DNA of 64,000 bases, taken from positions 186,001 through 250,000 of the forward strand of contig CAVQDQ010000001.1 of the NCBI GenBank assembly GCA_963711315.1. The letters are read 5' to 3'. The notes under the pieces are model-generated. The model was not told the origin of the DNA. It was given only the letters and a program-made list of their open reading frames with translations, and did no database searches. Position numbers and translations under genes: made by a program. Below are positions 60,183 to 64,000 of this stretch, one piece after another. Position 1 is the first letter of the stretch; the number at the start of each line of letters is the position of its first letter. The DNA comes from PALSA-612 sp963711315. GTDB taxonomy: Bacteria > Actinomycetota > Thermoleophilia > Gaiellales > Gaiellaceae.

Positions 60183-60209
60183 GTTTTAGGCCCGGCTCCG
60201 GCCGGGTAC
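60183..60209 (+). promoter_or_regulatory. SigB/F-type promoter before the thioredoxin-like gene
   Basis: GTTT (60183-60186), a 17-base spacer and GGGTAC (60204-60209), 10 bases before ATG 60220, so the leader would be only a few bases. Spacing and sequence match the promoter of the sigma operon. The rest of 59969-60219 shows no gene. Confidence 0.6.
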
Positions 60210-60219
60210 AAAGAGACTC

Positions 60220-60513
60220 ATGGACGGGGGGTACGCCGATGAGCGGCCCACGCTGGTCTTCTTCTCCAGCAAGCGGTCTGGCCCCGCGCGGCGCATGGCG
60301 AGCCTCATCGCCTGGGTGCACGTGACGGAGAAGAATCGGCTACGCGTGGTCGAGGTGGACGCCGACGCCAACGAGCCGCTGATGAATGCGCTCGACGTCG
60401 AGACCGTGCCGGCGCTCGTGCTGCTCGACGAAGACTCTCACGTGGTCGCACGCCACGAGGGGCGCGCCACCGGACGCCAGATCGAGCGGCTCATCCGCTC
60501 GCATGTCGCCTGA
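60220..60513 (+). CDS. Thioredoxin-fold protein lacking the active-site cysteines
   Basis: The product has 97 residues. PTLVFFSSKRSGPARRMASL aligns with the thioredoxin active-site strand and helix, but the CxxC pair is replaced (S-G-P-A). LRVVEVDADANEPLMNALDV ETVPALVLLDEDSHVV (split here) contains the conserved cis-proline (TVPALV). A dithiol redox role is therefore excluded; a chaperone or binding role is possible. A SigB/F-type promoter directly upstream suggests stress induction. 60514-60584 shows no gene. Confidence 0.78.
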   Translation: MDGGYADERPTLVFFSSKRSGPARRMASLIAWVHVTEKNRLRVVEVDADANEPLMNALDVETVPALVLLDEDSHVVARHEGRATGRQIERLIRSHVA

Positions 60514-60584
60514 AGGACGTTTTCCACGGAGCCAGGTCGGGGGAGTCGCGACGAGTTTCGAGCGGGCCTACGTGCCCGGCCGTG

Positions 60585-61451
60585 TCAGTTCAAGGCGTAG
60601 GCGACGACGCGCACTCCCGGCGCTCCGTCGAGCGTGACCAGGTGCCAGCCTTCGTCGCCGAGGGGCACGCGCGTCTCCTTCAGGGTCGACACCGTGGTGT
60701 CCAGGCTGTGGCGGCCGTCCACCGAGATCCGCACGGCCTCAGGCTCGTCGTCCCGTCTGAGGAACAGCCGCAGGTCGACGCCGCCCGCGTTGTACGCCCA
60801 CAGTGAGGCATGGGGCGCCGACGTGACGCGTCCCTCGCCGTCGTTCGGCCGCCAGCCGTCGCAGAACTGTGCGACGTCGCGCGGCGGGTCGGCCACGGGG
60901 GAGGGAGGCGGTGGCCCGCCTCCGCGCCGTGTGAGCAATGTGACCGGCCCGTCCTGCGCCTGCGGCCGGTAGCCGTGGCGGGCCAGGGCATTCCATGCGA
61001 AGGCAGCCGTGTCCGGCGCCGCCGGGTTGTCCCGGAACAGGCCGCCGTGGAAGACGACGCTCGTGACGCCGAGCCGCGCGAGCAACGCGCCCGGCTGTCC
61101 CGTCCAGTCTCCGCAGTTGATCGGCGCCAGCTGCTTCGCGACCTCGTCTGCCTCCACGGGCGCGAGCGTCGAGTAGCCCTGCGGCCGCTCCCGCTGCGCC
61201 TGCGTCGTGTAGTAGAGATACACACTGCCGTAGTGGATGCCCGGGCGGAACACCGGCACCTCGAGCAACCTGCCGGGTCGGCCGTCGCGCAGCGCCGCGT
61301 AGGCAGCGTTGCCCTCGTCGGCGGCAGTCGCCTCGAAGGTCGTCACGCGGAGGTCGGCGAGTAGGAGCACGACCGCGGCAATCGCGATGACGACGGCCTG
61401 GCGGGGCGCGCGCCGCTGCAGGTCAGCGTTCACGGAGCTCGTCGACCGCAT
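60585..61451 (-). CDS. C-terminal part of a split membrane glycosyltransferase-like protein
   Basis: About 288 residues from ATG 61451 (an open frame to 61508 exists). One membrane helix (AVVIAIAAVVLLLADLRV), then an exported soluble region: VPVFRPGIHYGSVYLYYTTQ, LARLGVTSVVFHGGLF and DEGWHLVTLDGAPGVRVVAY. The helix and following VPVFRPG read as the natural continuation of the gene at 61423-62580, so the two are probably one protein of about 660 residues split by an indel at about 61425-61450. Confidence 0.6.
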   Translation of the reverse strand: MRSTSSVNADLQRRAPRQAVVIAIAAVVLLLADLRVTTFEATAADEGNAAYAALRDGRPGRLLEVPVFRPGIHYGSVYLYYTTQAQRERPQGYSTLAPVEADEVAKQLAPINCGDWTGQPGALLARLGVTSVVFHGGLFRDNPAAPDTAAFAWNALARHGYRPQAQDGPVTLLTRRGGGPPPPSPVADPPRDVAQFCDGWRPNDGEGRVTSAPHASLWAYNAGGVDLRLFLRRDDEPEAVRISVDGRHSLDTTVSTLKETRVPLGDEGWHLVTLDGAPGVRVVAYALN

Positions 61452-62580
61452 AGGCGACGAGGGCTGCGATGGCAAGACAGGCGATCGGCAGCAGCCGCTC
61501 CGGGACACGGGGGTAGCGGAGCGGCCAAACGATAAAGCGCACGGCCTCGTAGACGGGCGTCGTCGTGCCCAGCGCCAGCACGACCGGCACGAGCGTCGCC
61601 ACGCCGAACAGGCCCGCCAGCCCGTACGAGCGCCGGCGGATCAGCAATACAAGGCCCGCGATCGCGACGAGAGGCGTCAGCCACCCGAGGAAGACGAAGG
61701 TCTCCGACCCATGGCGGTCGTGGCGGACGATGAAGTCGAGCCAATCCGCGGAGAAGCGCTCGACCTGGCGCAGCGAGCGGCCGCCCTCGCCGATCGAGCC
61801 GTCGATCGTGGCCAGCCAGACGAGCACGCCGGCCGCGGCCGCCAGCGCCACGCCGACGATGGCACCGACCACGGCCCAGCTGGCCCGCGAGCGGACGAGG
61901 ACATACGCGAGATAGAACGGCACGGCGCCGAGTGCCAGATGCACCTGGCCCGACGCGGGGATGGAGGCGATCGCCAACACGGACGGCACGAGCCACCAGC
62001 GCGAGCCGCGGCGCGCGCGCTCGAACGTCCACAGCGATAGCGGCAGCAACGCTGAAATTGGCGCCAGCAAGTGGCCGGCGGCCGTCTGCTCGAGCCGGTA
62101 CGGCGCGACCTCGAACGCCAGCCCGCCGACTAGTGCCGCTCCCACGCCGAGGTCGAGCTCTCTAAGCCAGCCGTACGTCAGCAGCCCGGCGGCGATGAGC
62201 CCGAGCAGCACGAAGACGTTCCAGCCGACGACGACGCCCAGCGCCCGCCAGAGCGGCCAGAAGGGGAGGCCGAAGGGCCAGGCCGAAGGGTTGAGCTGCG
62301 GCTCGGCGACAGGGCGGAATGAGTACGGATCGCGCCAGGGGTAGCTCCCGCTCTCCAGCTGGTGCCCTGGCAGCCAGAGGCGGTAGACCAGCTGGAGATG
62401 GTCTCCGGCCGCCGCCTCCCCGTGACCTGGCTGACCCCCGGCGAGGAAGTCCGAGTGCGCATGGCGCAGAGCGGGCGTCGACGCCAACAGCGCCGCCGCA
62501 GTGCAGACGAGGGTGGCTAGGAACGCGCTGCTTGTAGCAACGCGTCGAAGTCGGGAAGCTCCGCCGGCTCGTAGCGCCAT
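61423..62580 (-). CDS. Polytopic membrane protein, N-terminal part (YfhO/GT-C-like)
   Basis: The product has 385 residues with about ten hydrophobic segments. The first extracytoplasmic loop has HSDFLAGGQPGHGEAAAGDH LQLVYRLWLPGHQLESG (split here) and YPWRDPYSFRPVAEPQLNPS; RLEQTAAGHLLAPISALLPL follows. This resembles the YfhO/GT-C group of lipid-linked-sugar transferases. It ends RYPRVPERLLPIACLAIAAL VAYAVDELRER (split here), where sister proteins normally continue into another helix, supplied by the neighbouring frame. Its start overlaps the peroxiredoxin gene by 64 bases. Confidence 0.65.
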   Translation of the reverse strand: MALRAGGASRLRRVATSSAFLATLVCTAAALLASTPALRHAHSDFLAGGQPGHGEAAAGDHLQLVYRLWLPGHQLESGSYPWRDPYSFRPVAEPQLNPSAWPFGLPFWPLWRALGVVVGWNVFVLLGLIAAGLLTYGWLRELDLGVGAALVGGLAFEVAPYRLEQTAAGHLLAPISALLPLSLWTFERARRGSRWWLVPSVLAIASIPASGQVHLALGAVPFYLAYVLVRSRASWAVVGAIVGVALAAAAGVLVWLATIDGSIGEGGRSLRQVERFSADWLDFIVRHDRHGSETFVFLGWLTPLVAIAGLVLLIRRRSYGLAGLFGVATLVPVVLALGTTTPVYEAVRFIVWPLRYPRVPERLLPIACLAIAALVAYAVDELRER

Positions 62581-62978
62581 GCCGCCTGAATCGTCCCAGT
62601 GGCTCCGATCAGGAACGCCGATCGCTCTGCCACCTCCTGCATGCCGCGCCGCTCGTGTGCGACGCCGAAGCCGCGCACGGCCTCGGCGTTCCAGTCGGAC
62701 AAGAGCTCGACGCTCTCGAGGTCGAGCGCCTGGCTCCAGGCGTTGTGGGTGAACGGTGAGTCACGCGAGATCCCGTACGGCTTCACGCCCGCCGCCTCGA
62801 ACTCCTCCCTCCTGTCACGCAGGAGCTCCATCTCGGCCGTTCACGTACCCGTCCAGTCGAAGAGGTAGAAGAGGAGCAGGATCGGGCCCTCGGAGAGCAG
62901 TTCGCCGACCGTGACAGCGTCCGCCGGCGGGCGCCACACCGTTGCCTCGAGCGGAGCCCGGTCGCCGACGGCGAGCAT
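62517..62978 (-). CDS. Peroxiredoxin (AhpC/TSA), frame broken at the catalytic cysteine codon
   Basis: From ATG 62978: LAVGDRAPLEATVWRPPADA and GPILLLFYLFDWTGT, then TGA at 62849-62851. The next frame, from about 62845, gives AEMELLRDRREEFEAAGVKP YGISRDSPFTHNAWSQAL (split here) and AFLIGATGTIQAAWRYEPAE, to 62517. Peroxiredoxins read DWTGTCTxEM here; adding one base to ACG-TG-ACG makes TGC and restores Cys-Thr-Ala-Glu-Met. So the peroxidatic cysteine codon itself lacks a base. The repaired protein has about 153 residues. It reduces hydroperoxides. Confidence 0.72.
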
Positions 62979-62979
62979 C

Positions 62980-63726
62980 TCAGGACCCTCGCAGCCGGGC
63001 GACGAGCACGTGGTCGTACGTGCGCACGACGAAGTTCTTCCCGCTGCGCGTGATCTTCTCGGGCCCGCTGGGGAGCGCCAGCCGCTCCACGATGCGGCCG
63101 GTTCGCCGGTCGAGGAGATAGAGGTAGTCGGGCTCCGCCGTGAAGCCGTAGCCCGTGAGCAGGTAGTCGGGCGTGATCGCGAACGTCTGTGCGTTGGCGA
63201 CGAGGGCGCGGCTCCGCCAGAGCCTGCGCTTCGTCTTGGCGTCGACGGCCGTGATGTAGGCGTTCTGCCCGTACGACGACTTCGCGTACGTGAGGTGCGC
63301 GTTCTGGGTGTAGAGCACGCCGTTCGCCTCGCGCGCCCACACGAGCTCCTCGTAGACGAACTCCTTCTCGCCGGGCAGGTTGCGCGGCGGCCACACGTAC
63401 TTCTTGAAGTCCAGGGCGTAACCCGTGGAGCTAAGGAGGATGCGGGAGGAGGCGCCGTCTCTGCCGTAAAACGAGAACTTCGGGCCACCCGGGCAAATCG
63501 TCCTCTGTAGCGGCAGGCCGCGCAGCGACGCGGGGATGCCCGTGACGGGGCACGACGGTGTGCCTGTGCCCAGCCCAGGAGAGATCGCTCTCGACGAGAC
63601 GACGACGAGCCGCTTCGCGTCGGGCGCCGAGACGACGGGCCTGGGGAAGGGCGGCTTCGGCAGCGTTGTGACGGTGGTCCCTGCCGCGCCGAGCGCGAGC
63701 GCTGTTGCTCCGGCTGCGAGCTTCAC
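62980..63726 (-). CDS. Exported protein, PQQ/beta-propeller-like fragment
   Basis: The product has about 248 residues from GTG 63726 (KLAAGATALALGAAGTTVTT, signal-like). Propeller-like strands include SSRILLSSTGYALDFKKYVW, YITAVDAKTKRRLWRSRAL (a YVTAxDAxTG...LWR-type blade), YLLTGYGFTAEPDYLYLLDR RTGRIVERLALP (split here) and NFVVRTYDHVLVARLRG. Two cysteines (PSCPVTG, RTICPGG) may form a disulphide. It may be a short quinoprotein-like sensor or a scaffold. GTG was preferred over ATG 63759, which would overlap the upstream gene. The peroxiredoxin gene starts one base after its stop. Confidence 0.6.
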   Translation of the reverse strand: MKLAAGATALALGAAGTTVTTLPKPPFPRPVVSAPDAKRLVVVSSRAISPGLGTGTPSCPVTGIPASLRGLPLQRTICPGGPKFSFYGRDGASSRILLSSTGYALDFKKYVWPPRNLPGEKEFVYEELVWAREANGVLYTQNAHLTYAKSSYGQNAYITAVDAKTKRRLWRSRALVANAQTFAITPDYLLTGYGFTAEPDYLYLLDRRTGRIVERLALPSGPEKITRSGKNFVVRTYDHVLVARLRGS

Positions 63727-63736
63727 GCCCGAGAGA

Positions 63737-64000
63737 CTACGCGCAGCACCAACCAGCAATACGCGGGAACGAGCCGCCCCCGAACTGGCGCGTGATGCCG
63801 GACACCGCCTCGATCTTGCGCCGTCCGGCCGTGCGCACGAATACCCACTGGTCGGCCGTCGGCCACGTCACCAGCAGCCAGCGCCCGTCCGGTGATCGGG
63901 CCACGTCGCGGAACTCGCCCGTCCCGCGAAAGATGACGCGGGCGCCGGTCACGACTTCGCTGGCGGCGCCCCGCCGCCGGATCGTGGCGGTGGAAGCGGG
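63737..64000 (-). CDS. C-terminal part of a TolB/WD-type beta-propeller protein (cut by window edge)
   Basis: The frame is open from the right edge to TAG 63737-63739, at least 87 residues. VTGARVIFRGTGEFRDVARS PDGRWLLVTWPTADQWVFVR (split here) is a TolB/WD40-like blade (SPDGRWLLV). It ends RRKIEAVSGITRQFGGGSFP. The true start lies outside the window. It is 10 bases upstream of the exported beta-propeller-like gene, in the same direction. Confidence 0.6.
   Translation of the reverse strand, partial: PASTATIRRRGAASEVVTGARVIFRGTGEFRDVARSPDGRWLLVTWPTADQWVFVRTAGRRKIEAVSGITRQFGGGSFPRIAGWCCA

Overview
The window is high-GC DNA (about two thirds G+C by eye) with dense gene packing. Many neighbouring genes share ATGA, GTGA or TGATG stop/start overlaps, and GTG and TTG starts are common. 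The gene set points to an actinobacterium, plausibly of the Thermoleophilia type: a SigB/F partner-switching module, a secretin-less Tad pilus locus, FabI, a two-domain NnrD, leaderless-looking promoters and a plain rplM-rpsI-glmM-glmS run. That lineage is inference from gene content only.

Layout. 1-3721: the 3' end of guaA, a phospholipase-D-like protein, a nitroreductase, a uracil-DNA-glycosylase-like protein and an MFS transporter. 3718-17685: a surface-sugar region with a dTDP-3-amino-3,6-dideoxyhexose set (FdtA-like isomerase, FdtC-like acyltransferase, FdtB-like aminotransferase), GtrA, two polyisoprenyl-type glycosyltransferases, a flippase-like membrane protein, AsnB, two methyltransferases, large membrane glycosyltransferase-like proteins and one decayed copy. 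17741-21130: two paralogous collagen-like secreted proteins whose frames are broken by indels. 21162-25359: rplM, rpsI, glmM, glmS, followed by a second copy of the last codons of glmS. 25421-27257: a secreted protein, a DUF192 protein and a broken M15-like peptidase. 27427-38161: a Tad pilus operon with duplicated tadE/tadG pairs, cpaB, a CpaE-CpaF continuous frame, a vWA-TadB fusion, tadC, a structured intergenic element and a coiled-coil protein. 38171-46541: a secreted glycoside hydrolase, an ArfB-like protein, and a head-to-tail run of HAD phosphatase, acpS, nnrD, alr, CCA-adding-type enzyme, methyltransferase and M29 aminopeptidase. 46557-52532: an SDR, a 1146-residue secreted subtilase, a secreted protein and fabI. 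52533-60513: a general-stress regulatory island. 60585-64000: membrane and redox proteins plus beta-propeller-like fragments.

How the parts work together. The stress island holds a SigB/F-type sigma factor, an RsbW kinase, a degenerate RsbW-like protein, four STAS antagonists and a membrane SpoIIE-type phosphatase with its own HATPase. Five promoters of the form GTTT-N15-17-GGGTA lie in this 8-kb island, each a few bases upstream of a start codon. This suggests an autoregulated regulon that also includes a small basic protein and a cysteine-less thioredoxin-like protein. The Tad locus appears complete for a Gram-positive machine except for the major pilin and prepilin peptidase, which are not in the window.

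Caution. At least eight otherwise well conserved genes carry one or more single-base frameshifts. Where two paralogs can be compared, the differences sit partly in short homopolymers. Many of these may be sequencing or assembly errors, and this should temper any reading of the broken genes as true pseudogenes, or of the CpaE-CpaF frame as a true fusion.
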